From positions 558,001 through 622,000 of the forward strand of contig NZ_ML769301.1 in the NCBI RefSeq assembly GCF_009720385.1: DNA of 64,000 nt, read 5' to 3'. The notes beneath the pieces were generated by a model. That model saw nothing but the letters and a program-made list of their open reading frames with translations. It was not told where the DNA came from and did no database searches. The DNA is from Catellatospora vulcania. Its GTDB lineage: Bacteria; Actinomycetota; Actinomycetes; Mycobacteriales; Micromonosporaceae. The position numbers and the translations under genes were made by a program. This document shows positions 35,116 through 43,791 of the stretch, one piece after another (positions within the stretch are counted from its first letter, which is position 1; each line of letters opens with the position of its first letter).

Positions 35116-35565
35116 TTGCCGTCAGGACGCGGGCGCGTCGATCTCGGCGCCCTGCTGCGCAACCGGCGCACGGCGGCGGGCCGCACCATCGCCTCGGTCG
35201 CCGTGGATGCCGGGCTGTCCGTGCCCTGCATCGCCAACCTGGAGAACGGGCGGGGCAATCCGACCCTGTCCGCCGTCGGCAGCCTCGCCGGTGCGCTGGG
35301 CGCAAGCCTGATCGTGGAGCTCGTCGAGGGCGATGTGCCCGAGCCGGCCGCCGCACTGCCCGACTCGCTCGTGCAGTTCTCGCGGTCCGCGCGCTTCTCG
35401 GCCGAGGCGGCGCGAATGGCCGAGGTCACCGGCGCACCGGCGACGGCGCTGCGGGAACGCCTGCTGCACGCCATGGCGGTCATGGGTTCGCTGGCGGTCC
35501 GGCCGCTGGGTGAGTCCGACTGGCACCGGATCCTCGACACCGCCGTGCTGACCGTGCGCGCCTGA
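35116..35565 (+). CDS. XRE-family helix-turn-helix regulator
   Basis: A protein of up to 149 residues with an N-terminal XRE domain (LGALLRNRRTAAGRTIASVA, AGLSVPCIANLENGRGNPTL) and a helical C-terminal half without a known ligand domain. The start is a problem: the only in-frame start before the HTH is TTG 35116, with no ribosome site, 14 bases after a strong terminator. Either the message is leaderless or the 5' end of the gene has been lost. No divergent partner; the remnant of a dehydrogenase follows. Confidence 0.6.
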   Translation: MPSGRGRVDLGALLRNRRTAAGRTIASVAVDAGLSVPCIANLENGRGNPTLSAVGSLAGALGASLIVELVEGDVPEPAAALPDSLVQFSRSARFSAEAARMAEVTGAPATALRERLLHAMAVMGSLAVRPLGESDWHRILDTAVLTVRA

Positions 35566-35568
35566 ACG

Positions 35569-35640
35569 CGACCTCGGCGCATACGTCAGCGGGGACATGC
35601 TCCGCGTCGACGGCGGGACGGTCCGCTCCGCCTGGTGGAG
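35569..35640 (+). pseudogene. C-terminal remnant of a short-chain dehydrogenase
   Basis: Just after the XRE gene, in frame 2, reads AYVSGDMLRVDGGTVRSAWW, the classical end of SDR enzymes (xxYVTGxxLxVDGGxxxSxW). Nothing upstream resembles the rest of an SDR. An XRE or TetR regulator next to its SDR target is a common pair, so this is probably what is left of that target gene. Confidence 0.5.
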
Positions 35641-35693
35641 CGTGCCGTCGAAAGAGGAGGCCGTCGCAGGCGGGGGACACCTAGGATCACGTG

Positions 35694-36257
35694 ATGTCCC
35701 AGCCTGTGTACCCGATGCGCACCGAGCGGCTCACCCTGCGCCCGATCACCCTCGACGACCTCGACGACGTGTACGCCTGGCAGGGCCGGCCCGACGTCGC
35801 GCGCTGGACGCTCGGCCCCGGGCCGCGTACCCGGGAGCAGTCGCGGTGGTCGGTGGGGGTCATGGCGGGCGAGGACGCGCTGCGGGTGGAGGGGGACGTG
35901 CTGACCCTGGCCGTCGTCGCCGACGCTGGGGTGATCGGAACCGTGGAACTGGTATGGCGCAGCGAAGCGGACCGCACGGCCGAACTCGGCTACATCTTCC
36001 ACCCGGACCACGGCGGGCGCGGGCTGGCCACCGAGGCCGCCCGGGCGCTGCTGGACTGGGGGTTCGGCGAGTTCGGGCTGCACCGGATCTACGGGCGGTG
36101 CCACGGCGGCAACGAGGCGTCGGCCCGGATGATGACCCGGCTCGGCATGCGTCAGGAGGCGCGCCACGTCGAGAGCTACCTGTACCGGGGAGAGTGGGCC
36201 GACCAGCTCGTCTTCGCCGTACTGGCCCGGGAGTGGCAGCCGCCGGCCGGGGGCTGA
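35694..36257 (+). CDS. GNAT-family N-acetyltransferase (RimJ/RimL type)
   Basis: A 187-residue acetyltransferase of the RimJ/RimL-like subgroup: opening MRTERLTLRPITLDDLDDVY, acetyl-CoA loop HPDHGGRGLATEAARALLDW, LHRIYGRCHGGNEASARMM and RLGMRQEARHVESYLYRGEW. These enzymes acetylate protein N-termini, aminoglycosides or other amines; substrate unknown. ATG 35694 has AGGA upstream; GTG 35691 directly before it is the alternative. Confidence 0.8.
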   Translation: MSQPVYPMRTERLTLRPITLDDLDDVYAWQGRPDVARWTLGPGPRTREQSRWSVGVMAGEDALRVEGDVLTLAVVADAGVIGTVELVWRSEADRTAELGYIFHPDHGGRGLATEAARALLDWGFGEFGLHRIYGRCHGGNEASARMMTRLGMRQEARHVESYLYRGEWADQLVFAVLAREWQPPAGG

Positions 36258-36478
36258 GGTCCCCCGTCCGGTGGGGCTGCGACGGTGACGAGCAGGTGCC
36301 CAGCGGTCAGGGCCTGAACGACACGATAGTCACCCTGCTCGGCGACCCGCTGACGCCCGCGCAGGTCCTGGACGCGTCCGCGTGGTACGGGGTACGACTC
36401 GATCGCCTGACCCGGCGTGTGGACAGGGCTGTGCCGCCGGCAGGCGGGTGGTTTCTGCCGGCGGCGCAGCTGCCTGGT
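36258..36478 (+). other. Gap with a protein-like but orphan reading frame
   Basis: This 221-base gap between the acetyltransferase and the convergent membrane protein contains, in one frame, GLNDTIVTLLGDPLTPAQVL and ASAWYGVRLDRLTRRVDR, which look like helical protein but lack a start and stop of their own. Probably a gene remnant; I do not recognise it. Confidence 0.2.
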
Positions 36479-37441
36479 TCAGGCGGTTGCCGCCCGCCGG
36501 AGCGTCGGCACGAGGACCGCACCCACCGCGGCGGCGGCGCCGGCGGACACCACGCCCAGGGCCAGTGCCGTGGCGGCGTCGGGATGGATCAGCGACTGTC
36601 CGCGCCCGGCCTGCCAGGTGAGCACCCCCAGCAGGCCCGCGTAGGCGAGGCCGCTGATCGTGACGAGCCGGGCCCGCACCGACTCGTCGCGCAGCGCGGG
36701 CACCTTGCGCCCCAGCACGGCCAGTGCCGCGGCGGTGATGAGCAGCACGTGTATGCCGTGCAGCCCGACGAAGTGCGGCACGCGGAAGTCGCTCCAGTTG
36801 GTCAGGAACATGCCGTGCCCGTCGAGGTCGCCGATGCCGTGTCCCTGGTACATCGTGACGGCGGCACCGTTGGCGTCGACCACCGTGCGTTCGCTGATGT
36901 TGGTCGTCATCCACCAGACCGGCACGAGCATGCCGACGGTGGCCAGGACCAGGCCGTGCCGGACGGCCCTGGTGACGGGCTTGCCGAAGGCGCCCTGGGC
37001 GAGCGCCGTCCCGGCGACGGCCAGCTGTGCGATGAGGATTCCGGCGACGCCGTAGGTGAACAGCTGGGTCATGGCGACGGTCACGGTGTCGTCGAGGTTG
37101 CTGTTGAAATGGCTGAACGTGCCTCTTGCGGCCTGGACGGTGATGCCGGCGACCTCGGCGGTCGCGGCGACGGCGAATACCGTGCCGGCCCACCAGCCGA
37201 ACCTGCGGGCCTTGCGCAGCTTCGTCACCAGCCAGGCGAGCAAGCCGGAGTACAGCGTGAAGGCGATGGCGAACTTCAGTGGCTTGACCCAGACCGACTC
37301 GCCGAGCATCGTGCGGTCGTCGACGGCGATGCCGACCGCGGCGACGAGGGCGAGTGCGATCATCAGGATCACGTTGACCATGAGCGGCCGGTGCCACTCA
37401 CGCCAGGGGCGGAGCAGGTCTATCGGGGTGCGTCGGTCCAT
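36479..37441 (-). CDS. Multi-pass membrane protein, unknown function
   Basis: A 320-residue protein with about eight membrane helices. Notable blocks: VNVILMIALALVAAVG, WVKPLKFAIAFTLYSGLLAW, a loop with TFSHFNSNLDDTVTVAMTQL, VPVWWMTTNISERTVVDANG, and FRVPHFVGLHGIHVLLI with conserved-looking histidines. The His-rich helix faces suggest a haem or quinone protein, but I cannot place the family. ATG chosen at the first basic residues; no good ribosome site. It faces away from the GlxA regulator, its probable controller. Confidence 0.7.
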   Translation of the reverse strand: MDRRTPIDLLRPWREWHRPLMVNVILMIALALVAAVGIAVDDRTMLGESVWVKPLKFAIAFTLYSGLLAWLVTKLRKARRFGWWAGTVFAVAATAEVAGITVQAARGTFSHFNSNLDDTVTVAMTQLFTYGVAGILIAQLAVAGTALAQGAFGKPVTRAVRHGLVLATVGMLVPVWWMTTNISERTVVDANGAAVTMYQGHGIGDLDGHGMFLTNWSDFRVPHFVGLHGIHVLLITAAALAVLGRKVPALRDESVRARLVTISGLAYAGLLGVLTWQAGRGQSLIHPDAATALALGVVSAGAAAAVGAVLVPTLRRAATA

Positions 37442-37522
37442 GCGGCAATCGTGTGACGCCGGGCCGACGAGGACGACCGGCACGGTTGCCACTGATCGCA
37501 AGGAACGTGCCATCATCACGGC

Positions 37523-38461
37523 ATGTCTTTCCGATCTGTGACGGTGTACGCCCCCGAGGGTGTGGCGGCCTTCGGCCTCGGGCTGGTCGGCGAGATCTTC
37601 AGCGGCCGGTTCGCTTTCGACGTCTGCGCCGCGCAGCCGGGCCAGGTGCGCACCGATCTGGGACTCGCCGTGCAGGTGGACGCCGGGCTCGACCGGCTTG
37701 CCGAAGCCGACCTGGTCATCGCGCTGCCGGGCAGCCGATTCCGGGAGACGCCGGCTGCGGTCGCGGACGCCTTCCGGGCGGCGGCGGCCCGTGGCGCTAC
37801 CGTGGCCAGCCACTGCGTCGGTGCGTACGTGCTGGCCGAGGCGGGCCTGCTCGACGGGCGCCGGGCGACCACGCATTGGCGCTTCGCCGCCGAGTTCGCC
37901 GAGCGTTATCCCGCGGTGCAGCTGGCCACCGACGTCCTCTACGTCGACGAGGGCCCGGTCGTCACCGGTGCCGGGGCCGCGGCGGGCCTGGACATGTGCC
38001 TGCACCTCATCCGCCGCGAGTTCGGCGCCGCGGCGGCCAACGACGTCGCCCGGGAGCTGGTCATCCCGCCGCACCGCGACGGCGGCCAGGCGCAGTACGT
38101 GACCGCGCCGGTGCCCGACGGCTTCGAGGACGAGCGGCTCGGTGCGGTGCTCGCCTGGGCCCGCGCCAACACGCACCGGCGGCTTACCGTCGACGAGCTG
38201 GCCGCCCGCGCGCTCACCAGCCGCCGCACGTTCCTGCGCCGGTTCGCCGACGCGACCGGCAGCACCCCGCACGCCTGGCTGCTGGCACAGCGGCTCAACC
38301 GCGCCGAGGAGCTGCTGGAGGCCAGTGACCTGCCGGTCGAGGAGGTCGCCCGGCAGGTCGGATTCGGATCCGCGGCCGCGCTGCGCGAGCAGTTCGTGCG
38401 CCGCCGGGGCGTGCCGCCACGCACCTACCGCAAGGCCTTCGGCAACCGCCCTGCCGACTGA
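37523..38461 (+). CDS. GlxA-type AraC regulator (DJ-1/PfpI plus AraC domains)
   Basis: A 312-residue regulator. Residues 1-180 are a DJ-1/PfpI-like amidotransferase fold with the nucleophile-elbow Cys (ATVASHCVGAYVLAEAGLL) and RRATTHW. Residues 215-310 are two AraC helix-turn-helices (TVDELAARALTSRRTFLRRF, VEEVARQVGFGSAAALREQF). Such regulators sense small metabolites through the DJ-1 domain. Divergent from the membrane protein gene with an 81-base gap. Confidence 0.9.
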   Translation: MSFRSVTVYAPEGVAAFGLGLVGEIFSGRFAFDVCAAQPGQVRTDLGLAVQVDAGLDRLAEADLVIALPGSRFRETPAAVADAFRAAAARGATVASHCVGAYVLAEAGLLDGRRATTHWRFAAEFAERYPAVQLATDVLYVDEGPVVTGAGAAAGLDMCLHLIRREFGAAAANDVARELVIPPHRDGGQAQYVTAPVPDGFEDERLGAVLAWARANTHRRLTVDELAARALTSRRTFLRRFADATGSTPHAWLLAQRLNRAEELLEASDLPVEEVARQVGFGSAAALREQFVRRRGVPPRTYRKAFGNRPAD

Positions 38462-38464
38462 AAT

Positions 38465-38500
38465 GGCGACGGCGCGGCTGATCTCAGCCGCGCCGTCGCC
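38465..38500. terminator. Bidirectional hairpin terminator
   Basis: Perfect 16-bp stem beginning GGCGACGGCGCGGCTG with an ATCT loop, between convergent genes. Confidence 0.8.
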
Positions 38501-38519
38501 CATCAGGGGATGCCTGGGG

Positions 38520-39893
38520 TCAGGCGAAGCCGAACAAGGGCGGGAACGCCAGCACGACGATCCAGGCCCAGGCCGCGTACACCACCAGGTAGCGGGTCTG
38601 CCACTGCTCCAGCCGGCCGAACGGCAGCCTGCCGCGGATGAAGCCGAGGAACAGCCAGGCCGACCAGGACAGGTTGGCCAGCAGGACGATGTTCTCGCCC
38701 AGCGCGGCCGTCTTGTTGGCGGTGAACCCGAACTCGGTGATCCGGCCGGTGATCGCCGCCAGCACCAGCACGTCGATGACGAGCGCGCTGAGCACCAGGG
38801 CGAGTTGCAGCTTGTCGAAGATGCCGGGCCGGGCTGCGGGGTCGCGGGCCGAGATGGCGTACAGCAGCAGGCCGAGCACCACGACCAGCAGCAGGTCGAA
38901 GATGATCAGCACGTCGCGGTCGACGTCGATGCCGTTGCTGGTCCAGGCGATCGCGCCGAGTAGGACCAGCAGCGTGACCGTGAACAGCGGGGTGAAGACC
39001 CGGGTCAGCACCGGGGCCATGTTCTCGATGACGCTCTGCTTCGCCTCCACGAGCCAGGCCGCCACCACGACCGCGGCCATGGCGCCGCAGGGCACCAGCC
39101 ACGACCCGACGAACGTCTCGGCGTCCAGCCCGATGGCCGAGAAGATGTTCACGGTGAACGCGGTCAGCACGCCGCCGCCGAGGGCGATGAGCACGAAGTA
39201 GATGAGCCATTCGCCGGTGAACCGGATGAAGTCCATCCGCCGCCGGTCCGATCGCCACTCGCCGCCCGCGTAGGCGACCCCGACCACGAGCCAGAGCGCG
39301 ATCGGCAGGTGGATCGCCGCCAGCACCGCGGTCTGCGACTCGATGGCCGTCGGGTAGGCGTTGGCCGCGACCGCCCCGAGGGCGAACAGCGCGGCCAGCA
39401 CGCCGAGGACGCCGGGGCTCACCCGCCGCCGCCACGCGAAGTAGGCCGCCAGCGGGGCCAGCGCGAACAGGCCGAAGTTGCGCAGGTAGAAGTCGCCGCC
39501 GCTGTTGTCGCTGATGTCCACGCCGAACAGGGCCGGCACCTTGAACGCCAGCGCCGCCCCGACCGCGAAGGCGATCATGATGAGCAGGTCGCGCCGCGCG
39601 CCGGCGGCTGGTGTGCCGGTGTCGTCGCCGGTCAGCACCAGCTGCTTCCACAGCCGCTCGGAGTGCTCCCGGGCGAACTCGCGGGACAGCTCGTCGAGGC
39701 TGCCCATGCGCTTGACGGCGATGAGGAACGCCTCGTCGCTGTGCAGTCCCGCCGCCGTGAGCTCGGCGATCCGGTCGCGCAGGTGGTCCTCCAGCTCCTC
39801 GGCGTCGGGCTGGTGCAGCTCGCGCCGGCGGCGCATGTAGGCGCGCCACTCGGCGATCTGCTTCTCGAGGTCGCTGCCGCTGTCGACGGTCAT
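38520..39893 (-). CDS. Permease-prefix-domain membrane protein
   Basis: A 457-residue protein: an N-terminal cytosolic helical domain of the permease prefix type (LEKQIAEWRAYMRRRRELHQ, EELEDHLRDRIAELTAAGL, EAFLIAVKRMGSLDELSREF) followed by about ten membrane helices. The prefix domain is typically fused to or encoded with PadR regulators' target transporters; role unknown. Its ATG overlaps the PadR stop (ATGA), so it is the second gene of a PadR-controlled operon. Confidence 0.8.
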   Translation of the reverse strand: MTVDSGSDLEKQIAEWRAYMRRRRELHQPDAEELEDHLRDRIAELTAAGLHSDEAFLIAVKRMGSLDELSREFAREHSERLWKQLVLTGDDTGTPAAGARRDLLIMIAFAVGAALAFKVPALFGVDISDNSGGDFYLRNFGLFALAPLAAYFAWRRRVSPGVLGVLAALFALGAVAANAYPTAIESQTAVLAAIHLPIALWLVVGVAYAGGEWRSDRRRMDFIRFTGEWLIYFVLIALGGGVLTAFTVNIFSAIGLDAETFVGSWLVPCGAMAAVVVAAWLVEAKQSVIENMAPVLTRVFTPLFTVTLLVLLGAIAWTSNGIDVDRDVLIIFDLLLVVVLGLLLYAISARDPAARPGIFDKLQLALVLSALVIDVLVLAAITGRITEFGFTANKTAALGENIVLLANLSWSAWLFLGFIRGRLPFGRLEQWQTRYLVVYAAWAWIVVLAFPPLFGFA

Positions 39894-40264
39894 CCGGTCA
39901 CGCCCCAGGCGGGCGCGGGGATGGGGCGCAGCGCCGTGCCGGCGTTCCAGACGCCGCGCAGGGTGTCCACGACCGCGGCCCACTGGCGGCGCTGCTCAGC
40001 CAGCTCCTTCAGGCCTTGGTCGGTGATGCGGTAGTACTTGCGGCGCCGCCCCTCCACCGGGGTGTGCCAGGTCGCCTCGACGTGGCCCAGCCGTTCCAGC
40101 CGGTGCAGCAGCGGGTAGAGCAGCCCGTCGGTCCATTCGAGATGGCCCCCGGACAGTTCGTTGACCTGTTTGAGGATCGCGTAGCCATAGCTCTCGCCCT
40201 CGGCCAGGATGCCGAGCACGAGGGGGGTCGCCGAGGCCGCGACGAGATCTTTCGTGATGTGCAC
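39890..40264 (-). CDS. PadR-family transcriptional regulator
   Basis: A 124-residue PadR regulator: TPLVLGILAEGESYGYAILK, LSGGHLEWTDGLLYPLLHRL, the wing HTPVEGRRRKYYRITDQGLK, and a C-terminal dimer helix. PadR proteins repress transporter or stress operons and are released by hydrophobic ligands. GTG start; a weak GGCGG precedes. It sits first in an operon with the permease-prefix protein, and a 36-bp palindrome directly upstream is the evident operator. Confidence 0.9.
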   Translation of the reverse strand: MHITKDLVAASATPLVLGILAEGESYGYAILKQVNELSGGHLEWTDGLLYPLLHRLERLGHVEATWHTPVEGRRRKYYRITDQGLKELAEQRRQWAAVVDTLRGVWNAGTALRPIPAPAWGVTG

Positions 40265-40277
40265 GAGGACACCGCCT

Positions 40278-40313
40278 ATACCTAGAACTGCTATGCATAC
40301 TAGTTCTAGGTAT
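40278..40313. promoter_or_regulatory. PadR operator palindrome
   Basis: Perfect 12-bp arms ATACCTAGAACT / AGTTCTAGGTAT around a centre that contains TATGCATA; 32 of 36 positions symmetric. Lies between PadR and the divergent TPR gene, so both may be controlled. Confidence 0.75.
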
Positions 40314-40339
40314 GACGGCGTGCAACGCCCTTCGCGATC

Positions 40340-41470
40340 ATGGTGTGGCAGGCTGGGCGGGTGCAGCAGGATCCACTCACCTCGGCCCAGCGGCTCGCGA
40401 ACCTCGGCGACCACGCCGGCGCGCTCCGGCTCGCCCGCGAGCTGGAGACACAGTACGCGCTGGACGGCGACGACGGCGCGACCATGCTGGTCTGGGTACG
40501 CCTGTGCATGGCCCGCTGGCTGGCCGTGCAGCAGGAGCCGGACCGTCCCGCCGCGCTGGCCGTGCTCGATGCTGCGGAGGCCGTCTGGCGCTCGCCCGCG
40601 GTCCAGGGATCGCAGCTGGTGCACGTGCTGGGCGCGGAACTCATGTCGCTGCGCAGCTTCGTGCTGCGCCAGCTCGGCCGGGCGGCCGAGAGCCTCGCCG
40701 CGGGGGAGCAGGCCCTGGACCTGTTCACCGAGCTGGAGCAGACCGCGCCCGAGGTGCTGTCCGCCGTCGGCCGGGTGCCCCTGCTGCTCAACCGGGGTGC
40801 GGCGCTGGCCGACCTCGGCCGCACCGCCGACTCCCTCGCGCCGCTGGGCCAGGCCCTCGACGTGCTGCGCGCCACCGCCCCGGGCGGCCACCGCGACATC
40901 GAGATCGAGCTGCTCGTGCTGCGGGGCACGTCGCTGACCCTGCTCGGCAGCTTCGCCGACGCCGAGGCCGCCGAGACGGAGGCGATCGCGCTCGCCCGTA
41001 CGCAGGCCGACCGGCCCACCCGGCACCTGCTCGCCACCGCGCTGACCAACCACGCCACGACGCTGACCCGGATGCGCCGCTTCGACGAGGCCCTCGCCGC
41101 GGTCGGTGAGGCCAAGCGCGTGCTGCGCGAGACCGACGGGGCACCGGCGACCGCCGCGCAGCGCCGCCGCTGGGGGATGCCGCTGTCCACCGAGGCCGAG
41201 GTCCTGCTGGCGCAGGGGCGCAGGGCGGACGCCGCACGGTCCGCGCGCCTGGCCGAGCCGATCCTGCGCGAGTACGCCGAGCACGCGCCGCTGCTGGTCG
41301 CGGGCTCCCTGGCCAACGTCTGCCTGCTCATCGGCGAGGCCGAGGACGACCCGGCCTACGCTGCCGAGGCGTTCGAGCGCCTCGACACGCTGAACGACCT
41401 GTTCCCGGGCCGGTACGAGTACTGGTGGCGGCGCGCCACGGAACTCGTCGCCCGGCTCCGGCCGAGCTGA
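40340..41470 (+). CDS. Tetratricopeptide-repeat-like protein
   Basis: A 376-residue all-helical soluble protein with degenerate TPR spacing: RLANLGDHAGALRLAREL, LRQLGRAAESLAAGEQALDL, ADLGRTADSLAPLGQALDVL, TLTRMRRFDEALAAVGEAKR, QGRRADAARSARLAEPILRE. No catalytic or DNA-binding part. Probably a scaffold for protein contact. ATG 40340 is used; GTG 40361 is also plausible. Divergent from PadR and shares its operator region. Confidence 0.7.
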   Translation: MVWQAGRVQQDPLTSAQRLANLGDHAGALRLARELETQYALDGDDGATMLVWVRLCMARWLAVQQEPDRPAALAVLDAAEAVWRSPAVQGSQLVHVLGAELMSLRSFVLRQLGRAAESLAAGEQALDLFTELEQTAPEVLSAVGRVPLLLNRGAALADLGRTADSLAPLGQALDVLRATAPGGHRDIEIELLVLRGTSLTLLGSFADAEAAETEAIALARTQADRPTRHLLATALTNHATTLTRMRRFDEALAAVGEAKRVLRETDGAPATAAQRRRWGMPLSTEAEVLLAQGRRADAARSARLAEPILREYAEHAPLLVAGSLANVCLLIGEAEDDPAYAAEAFERLDTLNDLFPGRYEYWWRRATELVARLRPS

Positions 41471-41584
41471 CGGCACGGCGCCGCGATACCGGCGTGCTCC
41501 ACACCCGGCCCTGGTCCGTCGCCGCCGCCGCGGCGTCAAGAAGCCGCCCGACGCCGTAGCGATCGTGTCAAGGCCGTGGGCGGC

Positions 41585-41620
41585 ACACCTGATGTCCAGG
41601 TGTCATGGGACCGTGACACC
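41585..41620. promoter_or_regulatory. Overlapping short palindromes before the lysA remnant
   Basis: ACACCTG-ATGTC-CAGGTGT (41585-41603) overlaps GGTGTCA-8-TGACACC (41599-41620). Possible operator left from the intact gene. The rest of the gap 41471-41714 shows nothing clear. Confidence 0.3.
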
Positions 41621-41714
41621 GACAGCCCCCTCGCCGTACCCCGCCGATACGGCGGCCCGCCCGGCCATCCGCACGTCCACCACCTCCCCTCACGTCCCGG
41701 TCGGCGGGGTCGCG

Positions 41715-42349
41715 ATGACCCTCGGCGACGTCCTGCCCTCACTGCGCACCTCGCTGCCGCCCCGCCGGCTCGATCGGGCGCTGTGGCCGCTGACCACCAC
41801 ACACGGGCGTGGCGGCGTCAGCATCGGCGGCGTGCCGCTGATGGAGATCGAGCAGGAGTTCGGCACACCCGCCTATGTCCTGGACGAAGCCGACGTCCGG
41901 GAACGCTGCGCCGCCTACGGCGCGGCTTTCGGCCCCACCCAGGTGTACTACGCCGCGAAGGCGCTGCTCAGCCGTGGCCTCACGAGCAGGGCCACCAGCT
42001 CGTCGCGGTCGACGGCGGCCTCAGCGACAACCCCCGCCCGGCCCTCTACGGCGCCCGCTACACCGCGGTCCTGGTCGGCCGGGCCAGTCCGGTGGCGACG
42101 GTGTCGACGACCGTGGTCGGCCGCCACGACGAGACCGGCGACGTGCTGGTCCGCGATGAGCCGCTGCCCGCCGACCTGCGGCCCGGCGACCTGCTGGCCG
42201 TGCCCGGCTGCGGCGCCTACCACTTCCCGCTCGCGTCCAACTACGACCTGGTGGGCCGACCGCCGCTGATCGCGGTCCGCGACGGGCAGGCACGGGTGCT
42301 CGTACGCAGGGAGATCTTCGACGACCTCCTGCACCGCGACGAGGCGTGA
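41715..42349 (+). pseudogene. lysA: Deleted diaminopimelate decarboxylase-like gene
   Basis: The first 90 codons (from ATG 41715) read as the N-terminus of a LysA-type PLP enzyme: GVPLMEIEQEFGTPAYVLDE, then QVYYAAKALLSRGL with the PLP lysine. At about 41985 the frame changes, and the rest reads as the LysA C-terminus: LVAVDGGLSDNPRPALYGAR, GDLLAVPGCGAYHFPLASNY. About 250 central codons, including most of the barrel, are gone and the join is out of frame. No functional enzyme can be made. The essential lysA is presumably elsewhere; this was a paralogue. Confidence 0.85.
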
Positions 42350-42436
42350 GCCACGCCGTGGCCGATGCGAAGCGGACCGGCGGGGGCAGGAGAAAGCGCT
42401 GGCGGGTATGCGTGGCGTGCGGGCAGACTGCTGTCC

Positions 42437-42931
42437 ATGATCGAATTGCGGGTGCTGACCGCCGACGACTGGCCCGTCTGGCGGGAACTGCGGCTTGCCG
42501 CGCTGGCCGAGGCGCCGGACGCCTTCGGGGCCCGGCTTGCGGACTGGCAGGGCGACGGTGATCGCGCCGAGCGCTGGCGCGGGCGGCTGGAGATACCCGG
42601 TTCGCACAATCTCGTCGCGACGATCGGGGGCCGCCCGGCCGGCATGGCGAGCGGCGTGCCGACCGGCGAACCCGGCGTGGTCGAGCTGATCTCGATGTGG
42701 GTGCATCCCGACGCCCGCGGCCAGGGCGTCGGAGACCGGCTGCTGGCAGCGGTGGAGCAGTGGGCCAGGCAGGTGGGCGCGCACGTGCTGAAGCTGGCCG
42801 TGGCGGACGGCAACGCCTCCGCCGCCGCGCTCTACCGCCGCAACGGCTTCCACCTCACCGAGGAGATCGGTGACCTGATGCCGGACGGTGTGCGCCGGGA
42901 GCAGATCATGGCGAAGCCGCTCGACGGCTAG
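42437..42931 (+). CDS. GNAT-family N-acetyltransferase
   Basis: A 164-residue GNAT enzyme: opening IELRVLTADDWPVWRELRLA, VVELISMWVHPDARGQGVGD with the acetyl-CoA loop, LKLAVADGNASAAALYRRNG. Typical for the subgroup annotated as ribosomal-protein or small-amine acetyltransferases; substrate unknown. ATG 42437 chosen as the usual start of the fold; the in-frame region before it is not protein-like. It follows the broken lysA. Confidence 0.8.
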   Translation: MIELRVLTADDWPVWRELRLAALAEAPDAFGARLADWQGDGDRAERWRGRLEIPGSHNLVATIGGRPAGMASGVPTGEPGVVELISMWVHPDARGQGVGDRLLAAVEQWARQVGAHVLKLAVADGNASAAALYRRNGFHLTEEIGDLMPDGVRREQIMAKPLDG

Positions 42932-43049
42932 CACCGGGCGGTGAGCTTGCGGTCCCCGCACCCGCCATGATCGGATGGCGGCAGCATCGCGTGCCGGTGG
43001 CGGACTGCGCCAGGCATGGAGGTGCGGGATCGAAGGGACCCGCCCACCA

Positions 43050-43541
43050 GTGGCTTCCCCCGACGGCGACCGTGCGGTCGCCCTCAGCCTGCAGCTGGCG
43101 CGAGCACATCAGGAACTACGGCAACGCGTCCGTGAGATCAGATCGGGTATCGCGCGTCGCGAACTCGGCGCAGCCGTGCTGCTGACCCACTGCCTGGCGT
43201 TCTGCGCCGCGCTGACCTCGCACCACCAGGGCGAGGACACCGGAATGTTCGACCGGTTACTCCACGAGCGCCCCGATCTCGCCCCGACGATCGCCAAACT
43301 CGTCGAGGACCACGGGCTGATCACGTCGATCCTGTCCCGGGTGGGCGATCTCGCCGCCGTAGCCGCCCGATCGGACGGCTCCGCGCTCGACGCTGTCGGG
43401 CGCGAGCTGGACGGACTCATGGCGATCATGGAATCCCACTTCGCCTACGAGGAACGTGCGATCAGCGCGGCACTCGACGCGGGAGTGGCTGATAACGGCT
43501 GGTCCGACATGGTGTTCAGGTTCGGCGACGCACCGAGCTGA
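43050..43541 (+). CDS. Hemerythrin HHE-domain protein 2
   Basis: A 163-residue helical protein with ligand candidates LARAHQELRQRVREI, ALTSHHQGEDTGMFDRLL, EDHGLITSILSRV and MESHFAYEERAI, the HHE di-iron pattern. It is of a different subtype from the protein at 33909-34478. GTG 43050 chosen; AAGGGA lies 13 bases before, rather far, and an ATG at 42975 would add 25 unlike residues. Seems monocistronic. Confidence 0.8.
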   Translation: MASPDGDRAVALSLQLARAHQELRQRVREIRSGIARRELGAAVLLTHCLAFCAALTSHHQGEDTGMFDRLLHERPDLAPTIAKLVEDHGLITSILSRVGDLAAVAARSDGSALDAVGRELDGLMAIMESHFAYEERAISAALDAGVADNGWSDMVFRFGDAPS

Positions 43542-43554
43542 CGCGAGGGCGGCG

Positions 43555-43791
43555 TCAGTCGTCGTCCGGCAGGACCTGGACACTGGGTTCGTCTCCCGCG
43601 CACGTGACCACCACGCGCATCTCGTTCTTGTCCTTCTTGAACTTGATCCGGGCCTGTGCGGCGGAGCTGAGCACCGGGTTCTGCGCGGACCCGCCGAGCA
43701 GCTGCGGGCGGCGTGCGGGGCGTGAAGCTGATGTCAGCGTCCGTCCGGGACGCCGCCCAGCTGATCTGGACCTAGGTTGTGAACTGGGCAT
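43555..43791 (-). CDS. Possible small basic protein or gene fragment
   Basis: An open frame whose last 45 residues look coding (LSSAAQARIKFKKDKNEMRV, then VVTCAGDEPSVQVLPDDD). The N-terminal part is Arg/Ser-rich and unconvincing, overlaps the VOC gene end, and has no ribosome site. Could be the end of a gene cut by the rearrangement described for 43772-43950. Confidence 0.25.
   Translation of the reverse strand: MPSSQPRSRSAGRRPGRTLTSASRPARRPQLLGGSAQNPVLSSAAQARIKFKKDKNEMRVVVTCAGDEPSVQVLPDDD

Noticed and set aside
42404-42409. GGGTAT before the acetyltransferase at 42437
   Set aside because: No GNNT element at 14-16 bases upstream.
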